Shown piece by piece: positions 33,981-44,955 of a stretch of 64,000 nucleotides of DNA. Made by a program: the position numbers and the translations under genes. Source of the DNA: Lysobacter gummosus. GTDB lineage: Bacteria; Pseudomonadota; Gammaproteobacteria; Xanthomonadales; Xanthomonadaceae. Where the stretch lies: contig NZ_CP011131.1 of NCBI RefSeq assembly GCF_001442805.1, forward strand, positions 3,286,001 to 3,350,000, given 5' to 3'. The notes below the pieces were generated by a model, which was not told where the DNA came from, made no database searches, and saw nothing but the letters and a program-made list of their open reading frames with translations. The stretch's first letter is position 1. Each line of letters begins with the position of its first letter.

Positions 33981-34559
33981 ATGAAGCTGCTGCACATCGA
34001 TTCCAGCGCCTTGGGCGCAAATTCCGTGACCCGTGAGCTGTCCGCAGCCGTAGCGGCGCGTTGGCAGGACGAGGTGGCGGGGCTGCGCATCGACTACCGC
34101 GATCTGGACGCCGACCCGGTTCCGCATCTTACCGGTCGTTCCCTGGCAAAGGTCGATCCGGCCGAAACCGAGGAATCAGAGCGCATCCTGCAACAATTCC
34201 TGGACGCCGACGTGATTGTATTGGGCGCGCCGATGTACAACTTCGGCATTCCTTCCACGCTCAAGGCCTGGATCGACCGGGTCGCGGTGGCCGGCAGGAC
34301 CTTCCGCTACACCGCCGACGGCCCCGAGGGGCTGGCCAAGGGCAAGAAGGCCATCATCGTCAGCGGCCGCGGCGGTTTGCACACCGGCCAGCCCAGCGAT
34401 TTCCAGGAGACCTACCTGCGTCACGTCCTCGGTTTCATCGGCGTGACCGATGTCGAGTTCGTGCGTGCCGAGGGTGTGTCTTACTCGCCTCAGCATCGTG
34501 CCGACGCGCTCGCTGCGGCGCACGCTTCCATCCCGCTGCCGCAACGCAAGGCGGCATGA
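33981..34559 (+). CDS. azoR: FMN-dependent NADH azoreductase
   Basis: A 192-residue flavodoxin-like azoreductase. MKLLHIDSSALGANSVTREL binds the FMN phosphate, then VLGAPMYNFGIPSTLKAWID and SGRGGLHTG. It reduces azo bonds and quinones with NAD(P)H in the cytoplasm. The divergent LysR gene is the likely regulator. An in-frame extension upstream is an overlapping open frame, not part of the protein. Confidence 0.93.
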   Translation: MKLLHIDSSALGANSVTRELSAAVAARWQDEVAGLRIDYRDLDADPVPHLTGRSLAKVDPAETEESERILQQFLDADVIVLGAPMYNFGIPSTLKAWIDRVAVAGRTFRYTADGPEGLAKGKKAIIVSGRGGLHTGQPSDFQETYLRHVLGFIGVTDVEFVRAEGVSYSPQHRADALAAAHASIPLPQRKAA

Positions 34560-34689
34560 GGCTTCATCCGTGTCTGTCCCGCAACACCCGTGATTACCGT
34601 GTAGCTCCCAAGTCCGGCGTTCCCTCCCCCCACGCCGGCATTCGCCGGGTCCTGACGGGCCCGGCTTTTTTGTGGCCGCGGTATGGGCT

Positions 34690-34828
34690 CGCGGCCCTCA
34701 CCCCGGCCCTCTCCCGCAAGCGGGAGAGGGAGTAGTACGACGCGACCGGAGCGGTCGAACAGCAAGCGCGAACGAAAACCTCCGAAGAGCTCCCTCTCCC
34801 ACTTGCGGGAGAGGGCCGGGGTGAGGGG
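34690..34828. repeat. Long inverted repeat (CCCTCACCCCGGCCCTCTCCC)
   Basis: Arms at about 34693-34725 and 34794-34828 are reverse complements: CCCTCACCCCGGCCCTCTCC then GCGGGAG and back. The middle has CGACCGGAGCGGTCG. It lies in the gap between azoR and serS, both converging on it. A family of such hairpins is common between convergent genes in Xanthomonadaceae. It may end transcription. Confidence 0.75.
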
Positions 34829-34845
34829 CCGCGAACCTGTCCCGC

Positions 34846-36141
<1,296 letters not shown>

Positions 36142-36310
36142 TTAGCCGGATGTGGCGGGGAGAACCGCAGATTATCGCGTCAACGCGGCTTTTTCGCGAA
36201 CCGCGCGTGGTCCGCGGCGGTTGCGGCCGACAGCGCGCGGCATTTCGTTGCAGAATGCACGGCGTCTCGAAATCGCCGTGATCCCTCCGACCCGCGAGTC
36301 CTCCTGCCCT

Positions 36311-36976
36311 ATGTCCACGCCCTCCCCCGCGCCGCGCCGTTCCTTCAACTTCGCTTCCTGGCTGCCCTCGGGCAAGGCCTGGTGGTGGGTGCTGGGGGCG
36401 TTCGCGATCGGGCTGGCGCTGTTCGCCTGGGTCTGGTCGAGCAACCGCAACCGCAACGACGGCTTCTACCGCGCCGGCGAACAAGCGCCGCCGACCAGCG
36501 AGCAACCGTTCTATGCGCCGCTGCCAGCGCCCGCAGCCGCCGACGGAAGCGCCCCGGCCGCGCCGCCTGCGGCGCCGGAAGCGACGACGCAGGCGGCTCC
36601 GGATGAGCAGCCGCGCTTGGTCGAGAACCCGAATCCTCCCGCTCCGCCGCAGTCCGCGCCGAGCGCGCAGCCCTCGCCGGCGCCGGTCGCCAGCGGCGCG
36701 CACGTGCCGGCCACGCCGCTGCCGGGCAACCGCGCGCCGCAGTACCCGGCCGCGTCGCTGCGCCGCGGCGAAGGCGGCACGGTGCGGGTGCGGGTCGAGG
36801 TGACCGAACAGGGCGATACCGGTGCGGTCGATGTCGCCGAAACCAGCGGCTCGCGGATGCTCGACCGCGCCGCGGTCAATGCGGTGCGCAGCTGGCGTTT
36901 CCGCCCTGCCATGCGCGGGGGGCGACCGGCGGCCGACGTGGTGATGGTGCCGATCACGTTTAATCCAACCCAGTAA
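36311..36976 (+). CDS. TonB C-terminal domain protein (copy 1)
   Basis: A 221-residue protein with one membrane helix (about 23-42), a Pro/Ala-rich spacer (50-135), and a C-terminal TonB domain: PQYPAASLRRGEGGTVRVRV, SGSRMLDRAAVNAVRSWRFR. These single-TonB-domain proteins may energise an outer-membrane receptor. It is divergent from serS. A similar protein follows at 37165; the two share the RRGEGGTV and SGSR segments. Confidence 0.85.
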   Translation: MSTPSPAPRRSFNFASWLPSGKAWWWVLGAFAIGLALFAWVWSSNRNRNDGFYRAGEQAPPTSEQPFYAPLPAPAAADGSAPAAPPAAPEATTQAAPDEQPRLVENPNPPAPPQSAPSAQPSPAPVASGAHVPATPLPGNRAPQYPAASLRRGEGGTVRVRVEVTEQGDTGAVDVAETSGSRMLDRAAVNAVRSWRFRPAMRGGRPAADVVMVPITFNPTQ

Positions 36977-37164
36977 GCATTCAACGCGCTATTACCGAAG
37001 CCGAGCCCCCCGACTTCCAGCTTTTAAATGCCGCTCATGCCCAATTCGCGCTTGAATCGCCCCTGAACCAAATCCACACCTCGTTCACCCGCGAGTAACG
37101 CCGCCGCTTAGAAGCTCGGCCTCCGCGATCCCATCCCCCGGGGATCGTTCGCAAGGAGGTCGGC

Positions 37165-37776
37165 ATGAGCACACCGTCACAAACCATCGATCCCAACCGG
37201 CCCGAGCACGAGGTCCCGGCTCCGGAAGCCACCGCGGTCGAGGCCGCGCCCAGCCGCAACGGCCTGTGGCTGCTGATGTTGCTGCTCGCGGCCACGTTCA
37301 TGGGCTGGTATTTCTACGGCAAGCGCCCGGCCGTCGCGCCGCCGGCGCCGATCCATCCGGTGGTGACCTTGCCGCCGGTGGAACGCACTCCGGCCGATGG
37401 CGCCGCCGACGCCAACGCCGCTACCGCATCCAGGCAGGCCGCCGTGGCCAAGGCCAAGGCGGCCGCGCATCGCAAGGCGCTCGCGGCCAAACCGCGCGCC
37501 ACCGACGCGCGACCGATCGCAAGCCGCAGCCCGGAACCGCGTTACCCGGTCGCCGCGCTGCGTCGCGGCGAAGGCGGCACCGTGGTGCTGCGGGTCAATG
37601 TCGGCGCCGACGGCGTTCCGGACGACATCGCGGTCTCCCGCCGCAGCGGCTCGCGCGATCTCGATCGCGCGGCGATGCTGGCCATGCGCGACTGGCGCTT
37701 CAAGCCGGCGACTCGCAATGGGCGCGAGGTCGCTTCGGTGGTGGAGCAGCCGGTGGAGTTTCGTCCGGCGCAGTGA
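37165..37776 (+). CDS. TonB C-terminal domain protein (copy 2)
   Basis: A 203-residue paralogue of the preceding gene: helix about 34-51 (LWLLMLLLAATFMGWYFY), spacer with Lys/Ala repeats, C-terminal RYPVAALRRGEGGTVVLRVN and SGSRDLDRAAMLAMRDWRFK. The ribosome binding site AAGGAGG precedes the ATG. The pair looks like a tandem duplication that then diverged in its spacer. Which receptor either one serves is unknown. Confidence 0.85.
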   Translation: MSTPSQTIDPNRPEHEVPAPEATAVEAAPSRNGLWLLMLLLAATFMGWYFYGKRPAVAPPAPIHPVVTLPPVERTPADGAADANAATASRQAAVAKAKAAAHRKALAAKPRATDARPIASRSPEPRYPVAALRRGEGGTVVLRVNVGADGVPDDIAVSRRSGSRDLDRAAMLAMRDWRFKPATRNGREVASVVEQPVEFRPAQ

Positions 37777-37828
37777 AGGGTCGATCAGCAAGCCGGGATA
37801 TGCGGCACTGCGATCTGAAAGAAGAGCG

Positions 37829-37853
37829 TCGGGGCTGAAGCCCCTCCCACAAA
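37829..37853. repeat. Half-unit of the GGCTTCAGCCCC dispersed repeat
   Basis: TCGGGGCTGAAGCCCCTCCC followed by CACAAAA, the same unit as at 550, 47059 and 60567. Confidence 0.7.
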
Positions 37854-37854
37854 A

Positions 37855-37885
37855 AAACGGCAGCCTTCGGGCTGCCGTTTTTTTT
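37855..37885. terminator. Intrinsic terminator
   Basis: AAACGGCAGCC (37855-37865), loop TTCG, GGCTGCCG then a run of eight or more T. A strong terminator after the second TonB-domain gene. Confidence 0.9.
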
Positions 37886-37923
37886 GCGTGGCGGATTTTG
37901 CAGACATGACATATCTACAAGGT

Positions 37924-38034
37924 CGTCATTCCCGCGAACGCGGGAATCCAGGGCCTTTCGTGCGAGAACGCTAGAAGTCGCTGGATGTTCGGCTCCGCCG
38001 AAGTAAAGCGGAACCCGCCTTCGCGGGAATGACG
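37924..38034. repeat. Dispersed CGTCATTCCCGCG repeat (paired unit)
   Basis: CGTCATTCCCGCGAACGCGG then AATCCAGGGCCTTTCGTGCG, a short middle, then the inverted copy ending TCGCGGGAATGACG. The same family is in arrays at 48669 and 62556. It sits in the gap between two convergent genes. Confidence 0.85.
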
Positions 38035-38069
38035 GCCTGGGGAGACCGGTGGCCTTCCTAGCAGCCGCT

Positions 38070-39410
38070 TTACTCAGCAACCCTGACCCGCATCCCCGCC
38101 TGCGCCGCCAACGCCTCGAAGCCCGGAAACGAAGTCGCCACATTGGCCACATCGCCGATCCGCACTTCTCCCGACGCCAACTGCGCGGCGATGGAAAAAC
38201 TCATGGCGATGCGATGGTCGCCGTGGCTTTCCACTTCGCCGCCATGCAGCGGGCCCCCGTCGATGATCGCGCCGTCGGGCGTTTCCTCGATGCGCGCGCC
38301 CAGCGCGCGCAGACCGGTGGCCATGGTCGCGATGCGGTCGGATTCCTTGACCCGCAACTCGGCCGCGCCGCGGATCACGCTGCGCCCTTGCGCGAGCGAG
38401 GCGGCGACGAACAAGGCCGGGAATTCGTCGATCATGTCCGGCACCAGCGCTTCAGGCACTTCGATGCCGTGCAGTGGCGCATGGCGCACGCGCAAGTCCG
38501 CGACCGGTTCGCCGCCCTCGGCGCGCGGGTTTTCTTCGACGATGTCCGCGCCCATCAGCCGCAGCGCCGCCAGCAGGCCGGTGCGACGCGGGTTCATGCC
38601 GACCGCTTCGAGCAGCAGCTGCGAACCCGGCACCACGCTCGCCGCGACCAGGAAGAACGCGGCCGAGGAGAAATCCGCCGGCACCGCGACATCGGTCGCG
38701 CGCAGCGTGTGGCCGCCGCTCAATCTGGCGTAGCCGGGCGAGAAGTCGATCGGCCAGCCGAACGCGGCCAGCATGCGCTCGGTGTAGTCGCGGGTCGGAT
38801 GCGGTTCGTGCACGACGGTGTCGCCGCGCGCGTACAGGCCGGCCAGCAGCAGCGCCGACTTCACTTGCGCGCTGGCGACCGGCAAGGTGTATTCGATCCC
38901 GGTCAGCGCGCGGCCGCCATGGATGCGCAGCGGCGACAGGCCGCCTTCGTCGGTGTCGATGCGCGCGCCCATCGCCGCCAGCGGCTCGGTCACGCGGCGC
39001 ATCGGCCGCTTCGACAACGAGGCATCGCCGATCAGCACGCTGTCGAAGGCTTGTCCGGCCAGCGCGCCGGCGAGCAGGCGCATGCCGGTGCCGGCATTAC
39101 CGCAGTCCAGCGGCGCGTCGATGCCGCGCAGGCCGTGCAGGCCCACGCCGTGGACGATGCGTTCGCTCGCGCTCGGCGTTTCGATGCGCACACCCAAGCG
39201 CTCGAACACGCGCGCGGTGGCGCGGGTGTCCTCGCCTTCCAGAAACCCAGTGACGCGGGTGACGCCCTCGGCCAATGCGCCCAGCATGACCGCGCGATGC
39301 GACACCGACTTGTCGCCGGGCACGCGCAGCGAGCCACGCAACGGCATGCCCGCGCCGGCGATCCAGTCCTGCGCGGCGGCGGCGCCGTGATCGGCGCTGG
39401 CCGCGCTCAT
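38070..39410 (-). CDS. aroA: 3-phosphoshikimate 1-carboxyvinyltransferase (EPSP synthase)
   Basis: A 446-residue EPSP synthase, sixth step of the shikimate path. Motifs: VPGDKSVSHRAVM at the start of the fold, GNAGTGMRLLAGALAG, and SHGDHRIAMSF near the C-terminus. Start at MSAASADH overlaps the hisC stop by ATGA, so hisC and aroA are co-translated. Part of the pheA-hisC-aroA run. Confidence 0.96.
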   Translation of the reverse strand: MSAASADHGAAAAQDWIAGAGMPLRGSLRVPGDKSVSHRAVMLGALAEGVTRVTGFLEGEDTRATARVFERLGVRIETPSASERIVHGVGLHGLRGIDAPLDCGNAGTGMRLLAGALAGQAFDSVLIGDASLSKRPMRRVTEPLAAMGARIDTDEGGLSPLRIHGGRALTGIEYTLPVASAQVKSALLLAGLYARGDTVVHEPHPTRDYTERMLAAFGWPIDFSPGYARLSGGHTLRATDVAVPADFSSAAFFLVAASVVPGSQLLLEAVGMNPRRTGLLAALRLMGADIVEENPRAEGGEPVADLRVRHAPLHGIEVPEALVPDMIDEFPALFVAASLAQGRSVIRGAAELRVKESDRIATMATGLRALGARIEETPDGAIIDGGPLHGGEVESHGDHRIAMSFSIAAQLASGEVRIGDVANVATSFPGFEALAAQAGMRVRVAE

Positions 39411-40567
39411 GCCAGCACCTCGTCGAGCGCGGCGAGCAGGCGGCGGTTTTCGTCGGGCGAGCCGACGCTGATGCGGATGCAATCGGCCAGGCCATAGCCG
39501 CCCATCGGCCGCAGGATCACCCCGCGTTCGACCAGGGCCGCTTCGATCTGCGGTGTGCGCGCACCGAACTCGACCAGCACGAAATTGGTCTGCGACGGAA
39601 ACACGCGCAGGCCGCGCCTGCCCAGCGCCTCACTCAAGGCCGAACGCTGCTCGGCGTTGCGCGCGCAGGCCCACTGCAGATGATCGACATCGCCCAGCGC
39701 GGCTTCGCACGCGGCCAGCCCCAGGCCGTTGACGTTGAAGCTTTCGCGCAGACGGTCCATCACCGCGATCAGCCCGGGTTGCGCCAGCAGATACCCAACG
39801 CGCAGGCCGGCCAGGCCGTAGGCCTTGCTGAAGGTGCGGGTGATGGCGAGATTCGGATAACGGTCGAGCAAGGACAAGGCGCTGGCGTAATCGGGCGCGT
39901 CGGCCATTTCCGCGTAAGCCTCGTCCATGACCACGATCACTTCGCCAGGCACGCGATCGAGGAACGCGATCAGCGCGTCGCGGCCGAACCAGGTGCCGGT
40001 CGGGTTGTTCGGATTGGCGATGTAGACCAGGCGCGTGGCCGGACCGACCGCCGCGGCGATCGCGTCCAGGTCGTGGCCGTTGGGCATCGCCGCATCGCGC
40101 GGCAAGGCCTCGACGATGCGCATCTGCGCGCCGGCGGCCTGGGCCGACAGCGCGAACACGGCGAAGCCGTAACGCGAGAACACGATCTCATCGCCCGGAC
40201 CTGCGAACACTTGCCCGAGCTGCATCAGCAATTCGTGCGAACCGTTGCCCAGCTGGATCTGCTTGACGTCCACGCCATGCCGGGCCGCGAGTGCGCGCTT
40301 GAGATCGGCGCCGAGCGGATCGGGATAGCGATGCAGCGCGTGCAGGCTGTCGAGGATCGCCTGGCGCGCGGCCGGCGACGGGCCGTACGGGTTTTCGTTG
40401 GAGCCCAGTTCGGCGAGGTTGGCTTCGCCGAACTTGCGCCGCAGCGCGACCAGATCGTGGCCCGGATCGTAGGCCTTCAGGCGCTGCACGCCCGGCTGCG
40501 CGCGCGCGGCGAACCAGGCTTCGTCGAAGGCCGGCGCCTGCGCGGATTGCGATGCCGCCTGACTCAT
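39407..40567 (-). CDS. hisC: Histidinol-phosphate aminotransferase
   Basis: A 386-residue PLP aminotransferase of fold type I. SNENPYGPSP at the N-terminus, the PLP Lys in TFSKAYGLAGLRVGY, and the IANPNNPTGT loop are clear. Between pheA and aroA this HisC2-type enzyme may also act as aromatic aminotransferase, as inferred for the same order in Pseudomonas and Xanthomonas. It overlaps both neighbours by ATGA. Confidence 0.93.
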   Translation of the reverse strand: MSQAASQSAQAPAFDEAWFAARAQPGVQRLKAYDPGHDLVALRRKFGEANLAELGSNENPYGPSPAARQAILDSLHALHRYPDPLGADLKRALAARHGVDVKQIQLGNGSHELLMQLGQVFAGPGDEIVFSRYGFAVFALSAQAAGAQMRIVEALPRDAAMPNGHDLDAIAAAVGPATRLVYIANPNNPTGTWFGRDALIAFLDRVPGEVIVVMDEAYAEMADAPDYASALSLLDRYPNLAITRTFSKAYGLAGLRVGYLLAQPGLIAVMDRLRESFNVNGLGLAACEAALGDVDHLQWACARNAEQRSALSEALGRRGLRVFPSQTNFVLVEFGARTPQIEAALVERGVILRPMGGYGLADCIRISVGSPDENRRLLAALDEVLA

Positions 40568-41787
40568 GCGATCGCCACCGGGTAGGAACCGAGCACCTTC
40601 ACCTCGTGCGCGAGTTCGTCCAGTTCTTCCAGCGCTTCGCGCATCGCCGGCTCCTGCACGTGGCCGCCGATATCGACGAAGAACGCGTACTGCCAGCGGC
40701 CGGTATGGCCCGGACGCGACTCGATGCGGTTCATGCTCAGCCCGCGCTTGGCGAACGGCGAGAGCACGTTGTACAGCGCGCCCGGCTCGTCCTTGATGAA
40801 GATCAACAGCGAGGTGCGGTCGTTGCCGGACGGCGTGAACAGTTCGCGGCCGATCACGAGGAAGCGCGTGGTGTTGTCGGGACGGTCTTCGATGGGACCG
40901 GCGACGTTGCGCAGCCCGTAGACGTTGCCGGCGCTGGCGCCGGCGATCGCCGCCGCGTCGTCGGCGTTGCGCGCGCGGCGCGCGGCCTCGGCGTTGCTCG
41001 ACACCGCGATCTTCTCCGCCTTGGGCAGGTACTGGCGCAGCCAGGCCTTGCATTGGGCGAAGGACTGCGGGTGCGAGTAGACGCGCTCGATATCCTCGAT
41101 GCGGCCGCTGCGCGAAAGCAGATGCTGGTGCACGCGCAGTTCGACTTCGCCGCTGATCTTCAGCTTGGAGGTCAAGAACATGTCGAGCGTGGACTGGATG
41201 GTGCCCTGGGTGGAGTTCTCCACCGGCACCACGCCGAAATCGGCGCTGCCGGCTTCGACTTCCTGGAACACTTCCTCGATGCTCGCCAGCGGCAGGCCGT
41301 GGATCGAATGACCGAAGTGCTTGTACACCGCCTGCTGCGAATGCGTGCCTTCCGGGCCGAGGAAGCCGATCTTCAACGGCTCCTGCTGAGCCAGGCAGGC
41401 CGACATGATTTCGCGGAACAGCCGCACCAGCACTTCGTCGTTGAGCGGGCCGTCGTTGCGATCGACCACCCGGCGCAGCACCTGGGCTTCGCGTTCGGGG
41501 CGGTAGTAATCCACCGCCGCGGCGAGCTTGCCCTTGGCCTTGCCCACCTGATTGGCGAACTGCGCGCGCTCGCCGATCAGTTGCTGGATGTGCAGGTCGA
41601 TGCCGTCGATGCGTTCGCGCAGCGTGGCCAGATCGGGAATGGCCGCGGCGGGCGCAGCTTCTTCGATCGCAGCCGGCTTGGCTTTGCCCGCCGGTTTATT
41701 TTCCGCGGCGCTATTGGCGGCGGCGGGCTTCGCCTTGCCGGGCAGCTTGGCTTGCGATTTCTTGGTCTTGCTGGATTTGTCAGTCAT
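40564..41787 (-). CDS. pheA: Bifunctional chorismate mutase/prephenate dehydratase
   Basis: A 407-residue P-protein. A Lys/Ala-rich N-terminal extension of about 50 residues comes first, then the AroQ chorismate mutase (about 50-135), prephenate dehydratase (about 138-315; PVENSTQGTI, and SHPQSFAQCKAWL with the catalytic Thr region), and the ACT domain (DRTSLLIFIKDEPGALYNVL, ESRPGHTGRWQYAFFVD) that senses Phe. It makes phenylpyruvate. The extension is unusual and may be a linker. First of three ATGA-overlapping genes. Confidence 0.95.
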   Translation of the reverse strand: MTDKSSKTKKSQAKLPGKAKPAAANSAAENKPAGKAKPAAIEEAAPAAAIPDLATLRERIDGIDLHIQQLIGERAQFANQVGKAKGKLAAAVDYYRPEREAQVLRRVVDRNDGPLNDEVLVRLFREIMSACLAQQEPLKIGFLGPEGTHSQQAVYKHFGHSIHGLPLASIEEVFQEVEAGSADFGVVPVENSTQGTIQSTLDMFLTSKLKISGEVELRVHQHLLSRSGRIEDIERVYSHPQSFAQCKAWLRQYLPKAEKIAVSSNAEAARRARNADDAAAIAGASAGNVYGLRNVAGPIEDRPDNTTRFLVIGRELFTPSGNDRTSLLIFIKDEPGALYNVLSPFAKRGLSMNRIESRPGHTGRWQYAFFVDIGGHVQEPAMREALEELDELAHEVKVLGSYPVAIA

Positions 41788-41928
41788 TGGAGTCTCGTCG
41801 CTTCCGAAGGTGTTCGCTGCCGTCCGTGGCGAAACTTGATCGCCTTCGGATCGCCCGGCCCGGCCATCCTTGGCCGGGCGTTCGCAGCCGCGGCCGATGC
41901 CGACAGGGCATCGGCCAAGCGCGGCCGC

Positions 41929-43014
41929 TCACCCGTGCCGTTGTTGGAAGTCTTGCATGAAGGAAGCCAACGCCTGCACGCCCTTTTCGGGCATCGCGTT
42001 GTAGATAGAAGCGCGCATGCCGCCCAGGGCGCGATGGCCCTTGAGCGAGATCAGCCCGGCCGCTTCGGCTTCCTTGAGGAAGGGCTTGTCCAGCGCTTCG
42101 TCCTTGAGGAAGAACGGCACGTTCATGCGCGAGCGCACCGCCGGCAGCACTTCGTTGCGATAGAAGCCGCCGGAGTTGTCGATCACCCCGTACAGCAGCG
42201 CCGACTTGCGCGCGTTGCGCTGGGCGAACTCGGTCACGCCGCCTTCGGCCAGCATCCACTTGAACACCAGCCCGGCCAGATACCAGTTATAGGTCGGCGG
42301 AGTGTTGAGCATCGACTCGCCCTTGACGTGAGCGCGGTAGTCGAAGATTTCCGCGCGCGGCTGGCCGGCGCGTTCGAGCAGTTCGCGCTTGACGATGACC
42401 ACGCTGACGCCGACCGGGCCGAGGTTCTTCTGCGCGCCGGCGTAGATCACGCCGAACCTGGACACGTCCAGCGGCTCGGACACGATCGAGGAGCTGAAAT
42501 CGGCGACCAGGGGAACCTCGCCGACGTCGGGAATATCGCGGAACTCAACGCCATGGATGGTTTCGTTCGCGGTGTAGTGAACGTAGGCCGCGTCCTTGGA
42601 CAGAGTCCAGGTGTCGCGCGCCGGAATTTCGCGGAAGCCGCTGGCCTCGCCGTTGGCGGCGACATTCGCGTTGACGTAAGGCTTGACCTGCTTCAATGCG
42701 GTCTTGCCCCAGTGGCCGGTGACCACGTAGTCCACGGTCTGGCCGGGATTAGCGAAGTTCAACGCGATCAACGCCTGCTGCGCGGTCGCGCCGCCCTGCA
42801 GGAACATCACCGCGTAATCGTCCGGGATCGACATCAGCGTGCGCAGGTCGCGCTCGGCCTCGGCGGCGACCTGGATGAACTCCGGTCCGCGATGGCTGAG
42901 TTCCACGATCGAGGCCCCGGCGTTGTTCCACTCCAGCAGTTCCGACTGCGCCTGCAGCAAGACCGATTCGGGCAGGGTCGCGGGACCGGCACTAAAGTTG
43001 AAAGCGCGGGACAT
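41929..43014 (-). CDS. serC: Phosphoserine aminotransferase
   Basis: A 361-residue PLP aminotransferase: [15 protein letters not shown] at the N-terminus, [15 protein letters not shown], the PLP Lys in [12 protein letters not shown], and the C-terminal [15 protein letters not shown]. It makes phosphoserine for serine and is also needed for vitamin B6. It precedes pheA by 141 bases on the same strand; the order serC-pheA-hisC-aroA is standard in this family. Confidence 0.96.
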   Translation of the reverse strand: MSRAFNFSAGPATLPESVLLQAQSELLEWNNAGASIVELSHRGPEFIQVAAEAERDLRTLMSIPDDYAVMFLQGGATAQQALIALNFANPGQTVDYVVTGHWGKTALKQVKPYVNANVAANGEASGFREIPARDTWTLSKDAAYVHYTANETIHGVEFRDIPDVGEVPLVADFSSSIVSEPLDVSRFGVIYAGAQKNLGPVGVSVVIVKRELLERAGQPRAEIFDYRAHVKGESMLNTPPTYNWYLAGLVFKWMLAEGGVTEFAQRNARKSALLYGVIDNSGGFYRNEVLPAVRSRMNVPFFLKDEALDKPFLKEAEAAGLISLKGHRALGGMRASIYNAMPEKGVQALASFMQDFQQRHG

Positions 43015-43197
43015 CGGTGGCTCCGTGGTTGGGGTGGGCCCCGCAGTATGCCGCAGTGCAGCACCGTGTGTACTTGTCGTTACTCGCGCAACTTTTACCC
43101 CGCAAGCGGCCTCTATAGGGGTACCCGGTCTCGTATGGATGATGAGCCGCCCCCACCCGCCGCGAAGCCATCGCCCGTCCGTCCCGGAGCCGTCCCC

Positions 43198-44169
43198 ATG
43201 TCGTTGCGCGAAGCACTGAATATCCCCTCCTCGCAGATCACCGACGAGGCGGTCTACCGCGACCGGCGGCGCCTGCTGGCCGCCTTCGCCCTGAGCCCGG
43301 CGCTGGGCCTGTCGGGCTGCGCCGAAGCCGAAGCCCCGCCGCCGCCCAAGGCCGCGCCGCCCAGTCCGGAACAGATCAAGGCCGGCTTTCGCACCGACGA
43401 AGTCCAGACCAGCTACGCCGACGTCACCTCGTACAACAACTTCTACGAATTCGGCACCAACAAGGGCGACCCTTCGGCGGCCGACAAGACCCTGCGCACC
43501 AGTCCGTGGACGGTAGCGGTGGGCGGCGCTTGCGCCAAACCCGGCAAGCTTTCGCTGGAAGATCTGATCAAGGGCCTGGCCCCGCAGGAACGCGTGTACC
43601 GGCTGCGCTGCGTGGAAGGCTGGTCGATGGTGATCCCATGGCTTGGGGTGCCGCTGGCCGATGTGCTCAAGCGCTTCGAGCCGACCTCCAAGGCCAAGTA
43701 CGTCGCCTTCACCACCCTGGCCGACCGCAAGCAGATGCCGGGCATCGCCTATCCCTCGATCAACTGGCCTTACCGCGAGGGTCTGCGCATCGACGAGGCC
43801 ATGCATCCGCTGACCCTGCTGGCGACCGGCCTGTACGGCAAGCCGCTGCCGCAGCAGAACGGCGCGCCGCTGCGGCTGGTGGTGCCGTGGAAGTACGGCT
43901 TCAAGAGCATCAAGTCGATCATCGCCATCAGCTTCGTCGAGCACCGGCCGCTGACCAGCTGGAACGACCTGCAATCCAACGAATACGGGTTCTTCTCCAA
44001 CGTCAATCCGGCGGTCGATCACCCGCGCTGGAGCCAGAAGACCGAACGCCGCATCGCCGGCACCGGCAGCAAGCTGTTCGCCGACCGCATCCCGACCCGG
44101 TTGTTCAACGGCTATGGCGAGCAGGTATCCAGCCTGTACGCCGGCATGAACCTGCGGACCTGGTTCTGA
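43198..44169 (+). CDS. msrP: Methionine sulfoxide reductase catalytic subunit MsrP
   Basis: A 323-residue molybdopterin protein. [18 protein letters not shown] contains the Cys that binds molybdenum, and [12 protein letters not shown] and GFKSIKSII are typical of YedY/MsrP. A signal [20 protein letters not shown] begins with a twin-arginine motif and ends in a lipobox. If used, the protein would be a TAT-exported lipoprotein; ordinary MsrP is soluble. It repairs oxidised periplasmic Met with MsrQ. Confidence 0.94.
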   Translation: MSLREALNIPSSQITDEAVYRDRRRLLAAFALSPALGLSGCAEAEAPPPPKAAPPSPEQIKAGFRTDEVQTSYADVTSYNNFYEFGTNKGDPSAADKTLRTSPWTVAVGGACAKPGKLSLEDLIKGLAPQERVYRLRCVEGWSMVIPWLGVPLADVLKRFEPTSKAKYVAFTTLADRKQMPGIAYPSINWPYREGLRIDEAMHPLTLLATGLYGKPLPQQNGAPLRLVVPWKYGFKSIKSIIAISFVEHRPLTSWNDLQSNEYGFFSNVNPAVDHPRWSQKTERRIAGTGSKLFADRIPTRLFNGYGEQVSSLYAGMNLRTWF

Positions 44170-44170
44170 G

Positions 44171-44872
44171 ATGACGGCCGATTCCGCGGCTCATCCGCCG
44201 GCCGCCGCGTCCGCGTCGCGGCCGGCGCACAAACGCAGGACGCCCCGGGGCGTGATTGCGGCCAAGATCGTCGTGCATGCGCTCGCGCTGACCCCGGCGG
44301 CGATCCTGGCCTGGCAGATCCGCGAGGAATTCCTGACCGGCAGCGGCGGCTTGGGCGCCGACCCGATCGCCGCGATCGAGCACCGGCTGGGCCTGTGGGC
44401 GCTGCGATTGCTGATGATCGCGCTGGCGGTGACGCCGCTGCGTCAGCTGACCGGGCAAGCGGCGCTGCTGCGTTTCCGGCGCCTGCTGGGGCTGTATGCG
44501 TTCTTCTACGCCAGCCTGCATCTGGCGGCGTATCTGATCCTGGATCTGAAGGGATACTGGACGCAGATCTTCGAGGAGATCGCCAAGCGGCCGTACATCA
44601 CCGTGGGTTTCCTGGCCTGGCTGCTGCTGATTCCGCTGGCGCTGACTTCGACCCAGGGAATGATGCGCCGGCTGGGGCGTTTGTGGGGACGGCTGCATCA
44701 GCTGGTCTATGTCATCGCCGTGCTGGCGGTGCTGCATTTCTGGTGGCTGGTGAAGTCCGATATCCGCGAGCCGGCGTTGTACGCGGCGATCCTGGCGGTG
44801 CTGCTGGGCTGGCGGGTGTGGCGCAGGTTCGCCGAGGCCAGGGCGCGGGCCAGGCAGACGGCGGCGCGCTGA
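44171..44872 (+). CDS. msrQ: Haem-binding membrane subunit MsrQ
   Basis: A 233-residue membrane protein with six helices and haem-ligand histidines in [12 protein letters not shown] and [18 protein letters not shown]. It passes electrons from quinol or flavin to MsrP. It begins one base after msrP, so they form an operon. N-terminal and C-terminal ends are charged, as usual. Confidence 0.93.
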   Translation: MTADSAAHPPAAASASRPAHKRRTPRGVIAAKIVVHALALTPAAILAWQIREEFLTGSGGLGADPIAAIEHRLGLWALRLLMIALAVTPLRQLTGQAALLRFRRLLGLYAFFYASLHLAAYLILDLKGYWTQIFEEIAKRPYITVGFLAWLLLIPLALTSTQGMMRRLGRLWGRLHQLVYVIAVLAVLHFWWLVKSDIREPALYAAILAVLLGWRVWRRFAEARARARQTAAR

Positions 44873-44955
44873 GCATCGCCAAACATCACGAAGCCGCCAG
44901 ATCTCTTGCGGGAGGGTTCAGCCCCCGACAACCCGCCGCGACGCGACTCAGCCGC

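Noticed and set aside
40552..44169. A 1205-residue open frame on the plus strand across pheA, serC and msrP
   Set aside because: Only its last 323 residues are a real protein (msrP from 43198). The rest is antisense to pheA and serC, with the His/Arg/Gln-rich composition typical of shadow frames in high-GC DNA.
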